The position numbers were made by a program, and so were the translations under genes. The notes beneath the pieces were generated by a model. That model saw only the letters and a program-made list of their open reading frames with translations, did no database searches and was not told where the DNA came from. Below are positions 51,401-63,769 of a DNA stretch of 64,000 nt, piece by piece. The stretch is taken from the NCBI GenBank assembly GCA_027943245.1, contig JANDJZ010000083.1, forward strand, positions 62,001 through 126,000, written 5' to 3'. This DNA comes from Acanthamoeba sp. SK_2022b (lineage: Eukaryota; Discosea; Longamoebia; Acanthamoebidae). How positions within the stretch are numbered: the stretch's first letter is position 1; each line of letters begins with the position of its first letter.

Positions 51401-54400
51401 TGGTGTACGTGTCGGCGACGGGCGCGACGGAGCCCAAGCACATGGCCTACATGTCCCGACTGGGCCTGTGGGGCCCAGGCACGGCCTTTAGCGATTTCCG
51501 AGACTTCCACAAACGGGTCGACGAAGCAGGCGTGGCAGCCATGGAGATGGTGGCGATGGAGATGAAGGCCGTACGTCCCAATCGAACATTGGAGAGAGAG
51601 AGAGAGAGAGAGGGAGAGACCACGCCAACGGCCTGTCGCTGACTCCACCCATGTGCGATGTGCGTGCAGTTGGGCATGTATTGCAGCCGACACCTGTCGT
51701 ACGAGGGCACCACCTTTGATGTGCTCGAGCATTCTCTCACGGTCAAAGAGAGGGCGATGTACGATGCCGCAGCGAGGTACGCGTGGCCCGCGACTCGAAC
51801 GCCGCTCGCGCGTCAACGATCGACTAAGCCAGTGGGCGGATGGGTGGGTGGGTGACCACCCTCCTGCCGGCTCGCGATCGTGTCGCAGATTCTGGCAAGA
51901 CTTGATCGGGGACTTCCTCAGCGCTTTTTCCGACGCGGGGCCAATGAAGGGCAGGCGCATGAATGCGAAGGCGCTTCTGTGGGGCGCTCACCAGCGGTTC
52001 TTCCTGCAAATGTGTCTCGCCGTCAAGTACGCTGCATGGCCGTTGTGTGCATGGTGTCTGGTGTGGTGCGTTGTTGTTGTTGTTGTTGTTTGTGTTGCGT
52101 GCGTTGATGCGTGCGAATATGAACCATTCTCGGCTTGGTGTAGGGTGCAAGACTGTGTGAAGGTGGTCAAGGACGCACTCGAAGACAATTGCGCTGTTGT
52201 CATTGGTCTATTTTCTACCGGCGAGAGTGTGATGGAACATCAAGCCGGCGATGAGGTCGACGACATCGACTCGGCGCCCAATCTCCTCCTCAAGCGGCTG
52301 ATCGAAGAGCGGTGCGCCTGCTTGCTCCTTCTTCGTCCAGGTCCTCCAACAAAGCCAGCTCATCTTTCTCTTGGGGGGGGGCAGGTTCCCTACGGTCAAC
52401 AACTCCACCAACAAGGAGATGCCTCAGTGGGTGGCCAAGAAGAAGCACTACCTGAAACGCGTACGCGTCTCCTCCTTCGCTGGGCCTTGTGTGGTGTGTC
52501 GGGGGGTTCTGAGTCTGCGCGTGTTTTTTCCCCTTTCTCTCCCTCTCAATCAGTTGGAGGAGATGGAACTGCCGGCCAACCCGCTCGACGACCTGATCGA
52601 CAAGCTCGGCGGTAAAAAGGCGGTGGCGGAGATGACAGGTGCGTGCGCACTCTTGTCGTTTGTGATATCTGCTGTTGTACTAGGAATCGTGGCTCACGGC
52701 GCATGGGGCGTGTGCTTGTTTGCGTTTGTGCGCAGGTCGATCCAAGCGGCTGGTGCGCGTGGGCGATCGATTCATCTTTGAGCGCAGGGAATCCAAGGTG
52801 GACAACATTGAGGAAAGGTAGGCCGCCTCGTTGCTAACCCTGCGCGTAACGGCCTGGGCCCACTCGCTGACCGCGGTCATTGCCCACCTCCAGAAATCTG
52901 TTCATGGAAGGACGAAAGAACATTGCCATAGTGAGCGAGGCCGCTTCTATCGGTATCTCGCTGCAGGCTGACAAGGTACACAGCCCCGAGCAGCTCGTCT
53001 TCCCCCCCCCCCCGCGCGAGTGTAGACTCGCCCACGTCACGAGGCACCCTGGCTCATTACACGACGTCTTGATGATGTGTGTCAACAGAGCTGCAAGAAC
53101 CAGAAGCAGCGTGTACATATTGTGCTGCAGCTGCCGTGGGCCGCCGACAAGGCCGTGCAGCAGCTCGGCCGAACCCATCGCTCCCATCAACGCACCGCTC
53201 CTTTCTACAAGCTGCTCATCACCGATCTTGTACGTGCGCATGCGAGCAGCGCAGTGGCGACCGTGGCCGTGCGCGCGTGCATGGACTCGTGCTAAGGCGT
53301 CTCTATGCGTGGACAGGGAGGAGAGCGACGACTGGCATCGACGATCGCCGGCCGCTTGGCTTCGCTCGGTGCGCTGACCAGCGCCGACCGACGGGCAGGC
53401 GCGGCCTCGCGCACGCTCTCTGTCTATCTGCTGCAGCCCAAGTATGCGCGCGAGGTGCGTACTCGAGCCTCGCCACGCCGCGGCATGCCATGCCATTGGT
53501 TGTTCGGTTTGGTTGCTCACCTGAGGCTGCCCGGGTTCCAGGCCATCGTTCGGCTGGCGGGCGCCATGTACGACGCCGAGCGAAAGGTGGCGATCGAGCG
53601 AACGCACCCCCAAGCCGCCTCCTCGGCCTCGACGGCTGGCGTCGCCTCGCTGCTCAACAATCTGGCCCCCCTGGGCGCTGGGCGAGGACGCCTGCCTGGC
53701 ATTCCGGGCACTTCGAGCTTCTCTATTCGCCCTGGGGCTACCGCTCCCGCGGCTCAGCCCGGCCAGCCAGTGGCAGTCCCTCTGGCCCCAGCTCAAGCCC
53801 AGGCCGAGGCGCAGACTGAGGCGCAGGACGTACGTAGCACGCAACGTGTGCGTTCAGGTGTCGTGGCTCGCGCTAATGGCACGACAACAGGAGGCACAGC
53901 GGCTGGAAGCCCTGAGGACGAAGCGGCTGGCCGAGATCAGACCCAAGGCGGATAGCCTCTCGCTGGTCGAGGTAACGGGCGCGACCGACAAAGTGAAGAA
54001 CTTCCTCAACAGGTGCCCACCCCCCCCCCCGTCATACGCAACCACCAAACAACTTGTGCTAACGCAATACTGACCATGAACACAACGACAACAGGTTGCT
54101 GGGGTTGGAGGTCGAGGATCAGATCTTGATCTTCCAGCTCTTTACCAACTTCTACGAAATGGAGGTCCGTCTGTTGCATCAAGGCATGCGCACGTTTTGC
54201 GCGGCAAGCATCTAAACTCCAGGTCTCCCGGGAATCGATACACACATACACACACATCACATCACACCACACCACATCACAGGTGAACGAGGCCATCAAG
54301 GCTGGCACCTTTGACGATGGCGTCTTCGATCTGGCCGGCCGCCTGGTGAAGAAAACGGTGGTGTACATGGTACGTGCCGCCTCATCGCCAAACCCGCACG

Positions 54401-55016
54401 CGCGCCCTAGACTCGCTGTCTCCCTCATGTGCGACTGGGTTCAGGATCCCAACATCAACATGCGGAAACACGACGGCGGCACCTCAACCGGCGCCACCAA
54501 CAACGGCGAGGAGGAGGAGGAGGAGAAAATGCACCGACACAAGCAGCAGTTCACCGAGCTCTTTGTCATCGAGGTCGATCGCGGCATCAAGTGGGAGGAC
54601 GCCCTGCGCTCCTACCAGACCACCATCGCCTCCGCGCCCGACCCCCGAACCGTACGTGCCGTCATGACACGCCCCCTCCCCCTTTCATGAATTCGGGCGG
54701 CAACAGGGCAATGGCTGACGATGTGTGAACGATGATGAGCAGTCCCACACTGGCTTCTACACCAACGACCGGTCGGGTAACATCGTGCTCGCTGTCCAAA
54801 AGGGCAACACCGCCTTCTTCCACATGTCACGGCCCCACTCGGGTAAAGTGCTCCCCGCTCCGTGCGCCACAATGCGGATCGGCTCATTCCGCGCGTGTGA
54901 CGTGCGCAGGTCATCAACGGACGGCCATCCCGCGATCCGAACTGCGACTCAACTACACCAAGATCGCAAACATGAGCCGAGCCGAACAGATGTGGACCGA
55001 AGTGCGCTCGCTGACA

Positions 55017-55068
<52 letters not shown>

Positions 55069-55272
55069 TTGGTATGGCCACGGCTGACGCCAGCACGCAC
55101 GCCTCTCCAGAAATACAATTCGACGAACGACGTGGGTCTGGGCAATCGGCTCCTGCGCAAGAACATCCTCGTCGGCTCCGTCCTGCCCACCTTCAAGGTC
55201 CTCCAGGAGGAACTGGAGAAAGGTAATCACTCCCCCTCCACTGCCCACCTCTCTCGTTTCTTTTCCTTATCG

Positions 55273-55335
<63 letters not shown>

Positions 55336-55507
55336 CAGGCGTGAAAAAGAAGCGAGACGCGAGGATCCAAATCGTCCGGGCCATCGTCAAGCCAGCGGCC
55401 AGCTCCAAGGGCAAGGAGCGCGACGACGCCGACACGGCGCCACAACAAAAAATCGTGGGCATCCTCATCCCGCCGGGCAAGGAAAGCAGTACGTGTGGCA
55501 GCTTTGG

Positions 55508-55574
<67 letters not shown>

Positions 55575-55761
55575 CAGGCGTTGACAACGTGGTGTCCGTG
55601 CAGGCGTCATTCGAAGTCTCCAGCAGCACGAGATTCAAAGGCATCTCGAGAATCGCAAGCAGCGCCTTATACGCGGCCTCGCCAAGATGGCTCAGCGGGA
55701 GCAATGGACATTCGTTGGTACGTGTCCCCTTCCCCTCTATCGCTGGCGATGCACGCTCACC

Positions 55762-55800
<39 letters not shown>

Positions 55801-57277
55801 CACGGCCCGATGCAGGCGAAGTGGAGGACATCGCGGACCCGTTGTGCAAACGGTACCTCGCGGGCGATGATCTCATCAACGCTGGTACGTGGCCCTCGGT
55901 GTTTGGAGTCTGTTGCCCTGCTCGGCCTCTTTGGCTCACCGCTCTGTGGCGTGGGCCAACTCTCTCCCCTCCTCGCACGCTTTTCCGAGTGCAGCTGCGG
56001 CGAAGAAGAAGGCGACGCCGGCGACGGCCGTCACAACACCGGACGCGACGGAGCGCATCACGCTGCGTGCGGTGCTGGAGCAGCTGAAGGATTACGACAA
56101 GTCGCGCCAGCAGCGCGAGCGGGAGCTGATCGAGGCTATCAAGGCAGGGGCGCCAGCCGAGGCCAAGGCCGACCCCGCCGCGCTCGAGGCCCACGTCAAA
56201 ACGCTGCGCGAGCTCTCGCCCCGCGCCGTACGCTCATCTACCACTCCCATTGCTCAGAGTGGCCGCTCGCTTGCTGACATTCCTTCATTCATTCGTCGGC
56301 TTGATGACCGTTGCGCAGTTCACCAGCTTCGTCAACGGGACGGCAAACACGACCGCCGCGCAGACGGCCTACGGCATGCTCGCGGTGTTGTTCGAGGAGG
56401 AACGGAAGAAGAAACGGTTCGTGTCCCATCTGCAAGTCCCTGCACGACGCGCACGACGCGCACGCGCTTGCCACGCGCTTGCGTTGACTGGACGGTCGAC
56501 ATCAGGGCCGCCGAGGTCGCCGATCTCGCCAAGTTTGCAAGCCAGTACCCCACGTTCAACCTGGTCTCGTACCTCACCACGGCCAACCCGCTTGTTAACA
56601 ACTACGTCGAGAATCGACAGGTGCGTGCCCTTGTCGCCTGTGGACAAGTCGTATCCGCTGTACATAACAACCTCTCTCCTCCTCATCCTCCTCTCTCTCT
56701 CTCTCTCTCTTTGTGGTTGTGTTGTGTTGTGGCTTTGCGTCGAATTACGCACAGGCGTCCAGCGTGGTCCATGGCTCCGCGTATCCGGTGGAGTGGTACT
56801 CGGTCATACCGCGCAGCGCGCGGGAGATTGTAGAGAAGGTCGTTGCCTTGAAGAACGCCCACGACCTGAAGGTGCGCCGAGCGCGTGAAGAGAGAGGGGG
56901 AGCTCTCTCGTGTCGGCACTGTGCGCCTGTGCACTGAACCGCTCCTCTCTTCTCTTCCATCTCTCCAGAAAGCCCGCCTGAACGCATTTGCGGAGGCCCT
57001 GGCACGCAAGGCCGTCGAGCTCTCGGGCAAGTTCGCGACCCAGGTCACCGCGGAAGACATCAGGTAGCTCGAGACCCGAATTGTGAGCGTGTGTCGTGTG
57101 TCGTGCGCTCACGCATTCCGGTCGCTCACAGGTGCGCCGATCCGAACATGCTGACCTATTTCCACAATACGCCGACCGCCGACCCTGTGGCGATGGTCGA
57201 GAACCTCGCCAAACACCTCGAGTACGCACGCGTTCCCCCAGTCTCGCACGCATCTCGTGTGCTGATGCTGTCGTGAT

Positions 57278-57313
<36 letters not shown>

Positions 57314-57617
57314 ACAGGACCCAATTTGCTCTGTTCGATTGGTTCAAGCTGAAGCTGCAGGGCCAGATGCCGCAGCCAATCGCCACCCTTGAGCAGGTAA
57401 CCATTCATTCATAGTCATCGTCATCGTCTTCTCTCTTTCGGCTTGGTCTTCTCTTTTCAAGGAGACTCACGTCGGTTATTTGCCGCGACAGATGTTCGCG
57501 CACGACTATGGGCACCCCTTCAACCGGTACTACTCGCGCGGGATGATCACCTTCATCGTCACCCACCACAAGTCCCTCGCGCTTCGCCACGGCCGCGTCA
57601 TGTGGGTATCGACGTGA
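45478..57617 (+). CDS. sno: Giant strawberry-notch-like helicase with AT-hooks and acidic region
   Basis: The start is [18 protein letters not shown], with an AT-hook (KRGRPRK). More AT-hook cores occur at LGRPRKNAK (about 46741) and [10 protein letters not shown] (about 49265). An unrecognised globular region follows ([40 protein letters not shown]), then an acidic Glu/Asp/Lys stretch of about 800 residues, and [12 protein letters not shown], a SUMO-interaction-like motif. From about 49970 the strawberry notch module begins: [15 protein letters not shown], Walker [34 protein letters not shown], a DExH-like [20 protein letters not shown] and [14 protein letters not shown] proteins are ATP-dependent nuclear co-regulators linked to Notch and chromatin. 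After about 55990 a further region of about 440 residues ends [13 protein letters not shown]. All joins I checked are in phase, so I treat it as one gene, but a second gene in the last 1.6 kb is possible. Confidence 0.85.
47830..48180 (+). repeat. Coding minisatellite: three near-identical blocks
   Basis: Blocks starting at 47830, 48001 and 48115 each encode KDQ(G/V)KTGK(Q/R)RGKPLPKEE followed by acidic residues. They are almost identical at DNA level over about 50 nt. Spacing differs (171 and 114 nt) but stays a multiple of three. Confidence 0.95.
51113..51172. repeat. (TTGG)15 microsatellite in strawberry notch intron
   Basis: Fifteen perfect tetramers lie in the intron just before the exon encoding the DExH-like motif. 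Confidence 0.97.
55020..55068. repeat. (CA)n microsatellite in strawberry notch intron
   Basis: An uninterrupted CA run lies in the intron before the [11 protein letters not shown] exon. Confidence 0.95.
55274..55332. repeat. (GT)n microsatellite in strawberry notch intron
   Basis: An uninterrupted GT run fills the intron before the [12 protein letters not shown] exon. Confidence 0.95.
55507..55573. repeat. (GT)n microsatellite in strawberry notch intron
   Basis: A second long GT run lies in the next intron of the gene, about 180 bp further on. Confidence 0.95.
55769..55801. repeat. (CAA)n microsatellite in strawberry notch intron
   Basis: Eleven CAA units lie just upstream of the exon that begins with [14 protein letters not shown]. 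Confidence 0.93.
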
Positions 57618-57765
57618 TTTTGATTTTCAGTACGAATGCAAACCGTGAAGGATCAGTGCGGCTGGACATAAAAAAAAATAAATTTTAAATTATTTTTCAT
57701 GTAATTTATGAAGGTTTTTTATTTTGATATCTTTTTTATTTCAATTTTGGCCAAAGAAAAGCAAG

Positions 57766-59488
57766 ATGGCTGTCTCGGCCACGGAGGCAGTGGGCCCGAG
57801 AAGCTACTTTGCCGATGCCGGAGGATGGTTGGAGTTGGCGGAGAGTCCTACCAAGGGGCGGTACCTTGTGGCACGACGGCCAATTCCAGCCGGCCAGGAT
57901 CTCCTCTTCGTACTTGCCCCATCTTCATCTGGACAGATTTTTTGCGATTGGCTCTGATTGAAACGCCAAAGGCGGAGCCGTACGGGTTGGGCGTGCACGA
58001 GAGTCACAAGAAGCGGTTCTGTCAGGGCTGCTATCGCTTCACGCACCTCCCCGTCCCCAGCTCCCAGGTACATGCCCTGTGCAACTCGGGTGCGTGTAGA
58101 GCGCCGCACTTGCTTGCGATCGATTTGTGTATGACCCAGCGGCCACTGCTCTCTCCACAGGCTGATGAGAAGTCGAGCGAGGGCCACAGCTCTTGCGACC
58201 TCACCAACGAACCGGCGGATGGGCTTCCAGAGGAAGCGTTAGCCGTGACAGCGACGGCGGTTGAAGGAGAAGCGCCGGCAATCAGCAGCGACGGCCAAGT
58301 AGCAGTGACGACGACGGCCACGAGCCCATCGCTTTCGGCTGAGGAGACGGTCGAAGCAAAGGGAGAGGAGAGCAAGAAGAAGGTGAGTAGGAGGTGCACG
58401 GCTCAGGTTTGGTGCGAGCGTTGCCGGCAGAGCTGGTACTGCTCCTCGACGTGCAAACAAGAGGTAGCCTTCACTGATCACTGTTGGTTTATTATTGCCA
58501 AGGCTCACCTTCTTCTTCTTCTTCTACAAAGGACCGGTTGCATACGTTCCAGTGTCCCGCCCTCGCCTTCTTGGCGTCGTGCAAGCTCAGCAAGGTGCAC
58601 CTTCCACTTGTTCAGTTGTGCTATCATTGCCCTACGCGTCAAGTTCATGCGTGGTGTTGACATGGTCAATGGGCAGGACGACAAGACGGTCGTGCGGGTG
58701 CTGCTCCACGTCCTGGCGCGGCGCGAGCTGGAGGCGATCGACCCGTCGTCGTCGATGGGCAAGCCACGATTTGCAGACTTCATGTGCCTCGTGTCCAACA
58801 CCCCTTCGCTCGCCACCTCGCCTGACCGCTACAAGGGTGACATGTACGACGCCACTACACAGTACTAGCACTACTTTCTTTCTTTCTTTCTTACTTTGTA
58901 TACTCAACAGGGAGGTGGTGAGGTGCGTGGAGAAGATGCTGGCCAGTTGCGCGCTCACGTACAAGTACACCTCGTCGGAGCTCATGGAGTACATCTCCAA
59001 AATCGAAAGCAACAGTTACGCTCCTCTTCATCCCCTCCCCCCTCTACAGCTCTAGTCCTTCAGCTCTTGCTCAAGCTCTCTCCATATGTGTAGCATTTGG
59101 TATGTGGAGCGACAAGTTGGTGTCAATGGGGATGGTGCTCTACGCGGAAGGCTCCTACTTCAACCACAGCTGTGCGCCCAACTGCGGCACGCGAACGGGC
59201 GACGGCCAGGCCGTCCAGTTCGTGGCCACTCACGACATACCCGCAGGCGACGAGGTGTGCATTCGCTACATCGACGTAGACAAGCCCACGACGTCGCGCC
59301 GCAGCGAACTGCTCTCGCACTATCACTTCACCTGCATGTGCAGCCTTTGCTGCGCCGATTCTACTCCCTCTTCTTCGTCTTCTTCTACTACTTCTTCGGC
59401 GAAAACCAAACACTCGCACCACCCGACGCGACCAGGCAAGGTGGGCAAGAAGAGCAAGAAGGTGAAGGCCGCAAGAAAGGGGAAATGA
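57766..59488 (+). CDS. SMYD-type SET/MYND lysine methyltransferase
   Basis: The start is MAVSATEAVGPRSYFADAGG. The split SET domain begins with GRYLVARRPIPAGQDLLFAE. A MYND finger is inserted: FCQGCYRF, WCERCRQSWYCSSTCKQ, then HTFQCPALAF. Between the first two Cys pairs lies a low-complexity Ala/Thr/Glu insert (about 58160-58380). The catalytic SET core is in the last exon: SYFNHSCAPNCGTR (the NHSCxPN cofactor and substrate motif) and GDEVCIRYIDVDKP. A post-SET zinc cluster follows (FTCMCSLCC). The protein ends in a basic Lys-rich tail (KKSKKVKAARKGK). SMYD enzymes transfer methyl groups from S-adenosylmethionine to lysines of histones or cytosolic proteins. Several introns end in AAG rather than CAG. 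A decayed partial copy lies inverted near 63055-63240. Confidence 0.93.
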
Positions 59489-59752
59489 ACAACTCGGGCG
59501 CCTTCCTTGCTCTCGTATTCGATATGCTTGGCATGTACTTTCCTTCAAGACACATGTGACACGTTGTAGCGAACGTTTCCGTCTGGCAGGCACCTACCAC
59601 CAAACGCGAGACTTGGTGGTCCTCGGGTGGTGCCCGCCTGCAAGTCAGCTGGCATTCGCCTCATCGCTTGTGGCCCTCCATAAATAGGTCTAACAACCCT
59701 TAACACATGCAACAACAAGGAGAGAGGCTACACAAAGTAGAGCACGAACAAG

Positions 59753-60248
59753 ATGAGCAGAGCCTACACTGCGGACACGGCCGGACGGCCTCGACACGAG
59801 AAACACCAGGCCTCCACGGCGGCGGAGAACATAACCGGACCCGAGATCGCAGCGATCACCCGCGAGGCGTTGCTAGAGGTGCGGCACAAGATCGAGGAGG
59901 GTGAAGCCCTCGATGAGCTCGAGCGTACCAGAAGTACGCCTCGCCCTGCTTTACACCAACAACGCTTGAGTGGTGTTGTTGGCTTACCTGTTCGGGTGTG
60001 CAGTTGGCAAGAGCTCGCTGAACGTGAAGGGTAGCGACATATCGCAGGTGGAGTGGAAGGCCAAGGGCCACAACTTCAGCATGCACGATGAGAAACACGT
60101 AGAGGATGAGAAGGCACGCCTCAACAACCCCAACAACGACCACTTCTGGATCCGTCGCCAGTTACAACGGCCCAGCGACTACAACGAGGCCATAAGGCTT
60201 GGCCAAGAGATCCTGGACAGGGAGAAGGCAGCCGGCCAAAGCCACTAG
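59753..60248 (+). CDS. Unknown small soluble protein, 141 aa
   Basis: Two exons (59753-59933 and 60004-60248) join in phase to 426 nt. The protein starts MSRAYTADTAGRPRHEKHQ, has a helical acidic part (EIAAITREALLEVRHKIEEG) and a C-terminal part with WKAKGHNFSMHDEKHVEDEK and DHFWIRRQLQRPSDYNEAI. It has no signal peptide or membrane helix. I do not recognise the family. The in-phase intron and good spacing from both neighbours support a real gene. Confidence 0.65.
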
Positions 60249-60453
60249 AGCAGACAAGGCCCAACAGCGAAGCGAGAACAACAAAATTCATAAAAGCAAA
60301 ATAAAAAGAAATCATTGTAGAAAAGTCGCTGATTTCTGATGCAGAAGTAATCACATTCTAGGCGGCAGCCAATCATTATGAAGCCACAAAAGTGCTCACG
60401 CGGGAAGCGCACAGCAGACCACGCAACACAAAAACAACAGCACACCGCTGGCC

Positions 60454-61920
60454 ATGGTGTCCTCTTCGTCAGCACAGAACTCGACCGCGTGGGTGGCAGT
60501 GTTCACGGCACTCGTCGTGGGCCTGCTCGCATTCGGCGTCTCCTTCTACCGCCAGCACCACCCCACCTGTACTCTACCTCCGCATTTATTTATTAATATA
60601 TTTTTTTTAATTATTCTATTTTATTTCCTGCAGGTACGGCCAATGCAGACCCTGTGCACTACAATGAAGTGGACCAGGCCCTGTTCGCGTCGCTGGCGGC
60701 CGCCGTGGGGCCCGGCCGCGCCTTCTGGAAGCTCCGGTCGCTGCCGCTCACCGTGGCCTCGCCCGTCACGGGCGACGAGAAGAGCGACGCCGAGCTCAAG
60801 CAGCGCAAGCTCGTGGAGGACGAGCTGCGGCAGCACTCCATCGACCACTCCTACCACGAGGCCTCCATGCCCGAGGCCGTCGTCTACCCCTCCACCACCG
60901 CCCAGGTCGCCGCCGTCGTCGCCCTGTGCCACCAGCATCACGTGCCCGTTACCGGTACACCACACACACACGCACACAACGCACAGGCACACGCGCGCGC
61001 CATGCAACGAGTGACTCACGCAGGCGCGCGCAGTTGCGGGAGCGCGCACGGGGCTCGAGGCCGGGGCGGTGCCCGAGCTGGGCGGCGTGGTGGTGGACGT
61101 GTCGCGCATGGACGCGGTTCTGCAGCTGCACCGGGACGACCTCATGGTGACCGTGCAGGCGGGCATCCGCAAGTCGGCCCTGGCCGAGTGGCTCAAGGAC
61201 AAGGGCTTCATGTTCATGGTCGACCCCGGCAGCGACGCCACCATCGGCGGCTACGCCTCGACCGGCGCCAGGTGCGTGCGCGCCCGCGCGTTGCGTGTGT
61301 TGCACGTGCCTGACATAACGTATGCGAAACAGTGGCACGCTGTCGATCAAGTACGGCACGATCCGCGAGAACGTCATCTCGATGAAGGTGGTCCTCCCCA
61401 CCGGCGAGATCATCGACACCCGCTCGCGCGTGATCAAGTCCAGGCATGTGCCCCTTGCCCTCTCCCCCTCCCGCTACCCCCACATACGCCTCACATCTTG
61501 GCACGCATTGGAAATGCTGACGTCATCCGTTCACATCGACAGCGTCGGCTACGATCTCAACCACCTGTTCATCGGCGCCGAGGGCACGCTGGGCATCATC
61601 ACCGAACTCACTGTCAGGGTAGCGTTTCCTCGTTTTTTATCGTAAGATATTAATGCATTTTTATATATTTCCTTTTTACGAAATTTTTTTATAATTACAT
61701 TTCGGACCCAAACAAGCGGGCTCACGCTGCCTGCAACAGATTCGAGCGGTGCCCCGGGCCGTCAAGGCGGGCATCCTCCTGTTCGAGTCGGTCTCGGACG
61801 CCTCGTCCGCCGTGGCCGAGTTCCTGCACGCCGACCTGCCCTCGCTCGCCCGGTACCCCGCACGCCGGCAGCCAGCCCAGAGCGCGCGAGTTCATGATGG
61901 AATGCTTACTGATTCAATGG

Positions 61921-61988
<68 letters not shown>

Positions 61989-62923
61989 AGATGTGAGCTG
62001 CTCAATGTAGAGGCGCTCGCTGCCGTCAACGCGTTCTTCAACAAGAGCTACGACCTCACGCCCACTCTGTTCCTCGAATTCCACGCGCCCTCCTGTACGC
62101 CCAACTACTGCACACGCTCACACGCAGGCGCAGGCGCGCGCAGGAGCACATGGCTGATTGGCTGTGCGTGGCTGCAGTGGAAGAGGTAGAGGAGGAGGCC
62201 AAGGTGGCCGTGGCCGTGGCCCAGGGCAAGGGCCTCAAGTCGCACATGTTCGCCGACGAGGAGAAGGAGCGCGACGCCCTCTGGCACGCGCGCCGCTCGG
62301 CCTACTACGCCTCGGCCAAGTACCGCAACGACGTGCGTGCCTCGCGTTCCACCCATTCATACATCATTCCTAATTACCTAACTTGGCTCGTGTGCGCGTG
62401 CGTGTGTGTCGTGTGGCAGTACGGGCGTCACCAGATGCGGCTGTGGGTGACCGACGTGTGCGTGCCGCTGTCGCGCCTGGCCCAGGTGATCAGCGAGACC
62501 GAGGCCGACTTCAAGCAGTCGTCGGTCAAGCTGCCCTGCCCGATCGTGGGCCACGTGGCCGACGGCAACTTCCACTGCCTGGTGCCCTTCAACTCGTCTG
62601 ACGCGCTCGAGGTGGCTGAGATGAGGCGACTCAACGAACGCCTGGTCCAGCGCGCGCTGGCCTACGAGGGCACCGCCTCGGGTGAGCATGGCGTGGGCAT
62701 GGGCAAGATTGACGCCCTCTACCAGGTTGGTTCACCGTGATGTCGTGAGCCTGCGAGTCACCCTACTAATATACGTGTGGAAACATAGGAGCGCGGTTTG
62801 GTGGCGGTGCAGATGATGATCAACGTCAAGCAAGCGATCGACCCGCACATGATCATGAATCCCAAGAAGCTCTTCCGACTCCCCTCCTCATCCTCTTCCT
62901 TGCCGACTTTGCCACAGCTTTGA
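60454..62923 (+). CDS. LDHD: D-lactate dehydrogenase-type FAD oxidoreductase
   Basis: The start is MVSSSSAQNSTAWVAVFTAL. The first 40 residues contain one hydrophobic helix (WVAVFTALVVGLLAFGVSFY), either a membrane anchor or a mitochondrial sorting signal. The FAD-binding PCMH domain follows: VVYPSTTAQVAAVVALCHQH, VAGARTGLEAGAVPELGG, VTVQAGIRKSALAEWLKDKG, MVDPGSDATIGGYASTGA, LSIKYGTIRENVISMKVVLP and HLFIGAEGTLGIITELT. The C-terminal catalytic domain has GHVADGNFHCLVPF and GTASGEHGVGMGK, whose histidines and glutamate match the metal-binding and active-site residues of D-2-hydroxyacid dehydrogenases. The last exon ends NPKKLFRLPSSSSSLPTLPQL. Family role: oxidation of D-lactate to pyruvate, passing electrons to cytochrome c. 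Exact substrate may be D-lactate or a related D-2-hydroxyacid. Confidence 0.92.
61923..61987. repeat. (GT)n microsatellite in D-lactate dehydrogenase intron
   Basis: An uninterrupted GT run of about 65 bases lies just before the exon encoding CELLNVEALAAV. Confidence 0.95.
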
Positions 62924-63769
62924 CCAAAGGTGTAACCAGCCGCGCGCATACCCCCTCCAGCTGTTGGGGTTCTCCGATTGCAGCGACAAGCGCGGCGCGT
63001 GATGTGATGCGGTTGGGTTGTTTTGAAGGGAAAGAAGAGATAGTAGCGCTAAGACGAATGCCTCCAGCTCGCGACGTGGACCAGCACCCACAACCGTCTT
63101 GTCATCCTGCTCCTCGACCATGACAACAACACTTGGCCTTTCACTGAAAGGTTGTACTTGCTGCGCTCGCGTGACGAGGCAAGGCAGGGCACTGGAACAG
63201 GCAACCGGTCCTTTGTAGAAGAAGAAGGTCTTTGATGGAGCCTGTGGTGGCTCCATTCACTGTAGCTGCCACGGTCCAACTTGGTAGCTCAAAGTTTTAC
63301 TTGCAGAGATGGTCATTGACAATGGCCTTATTTCACCAACGTGGAGCATGATTGAGCCCATAGACTCTTTGGGAGTGGCTGACATGGTTGGGTGTGTGTG
63401 GTGGATAGTAGGCTGCATGCCCACCAGCCCAGCAACAAGCCAGACACTAGTCTAAACTGGCACTTGCATCAGCTGACCCACACTGTGGAATTGGGGTGAA
63501 ATGGCACCTACCTTGTTTGTGACGTAAGGGAAAGGGGTAAGAATGAAGCATGCCCATGTGCAAGTGATTCATGCCTATGTGGCCCTGAGTGTTAGGTGGT
63601 AAATATGTGCTAGGTACCAGATAGCCAGGGCATCGCACTTCGTTGGTTGTACCAACAACTGGAATTCCATTCCACACTTATTTTGAAGCACTTAATTACG
63701 CGCAAGGTTGCTCCCTTGAGTGCTTGTCGCGAGCGTTATTATTCTTATTTCAGTTCCACCAACGCGACC
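62924..63769. other. Intergenic region containing a gene fragment
   Basis: This 846-bp gap holds a decayed inverted SMYD fragment (63055-63240). The rest (63250-63760) has no recognisable gene. It carries a GTTGGTTGTACCAACAAC inverted repeat near 63641 and the promoter of the next gene. Confidence 0.5.
63055..63240 (-). pseudogene. Decayed inverted partial copy of the SMYD gene
   Basis: Read on the minus strand, this stretch matches the SMYD gene at about 58510-58735. Shared parts are CTTCTTCTTCTACAAAGGAC, then a near copy of the zinc-finger exon start with a small deletion, and QDDKTVV with RRELEA further on. The copy includes the intron end (ACAAAG) before the exon, so it arose from genomic DNA and not from mRNA. 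Frames are broken and no complete domain remains. Confidence 0.8.
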
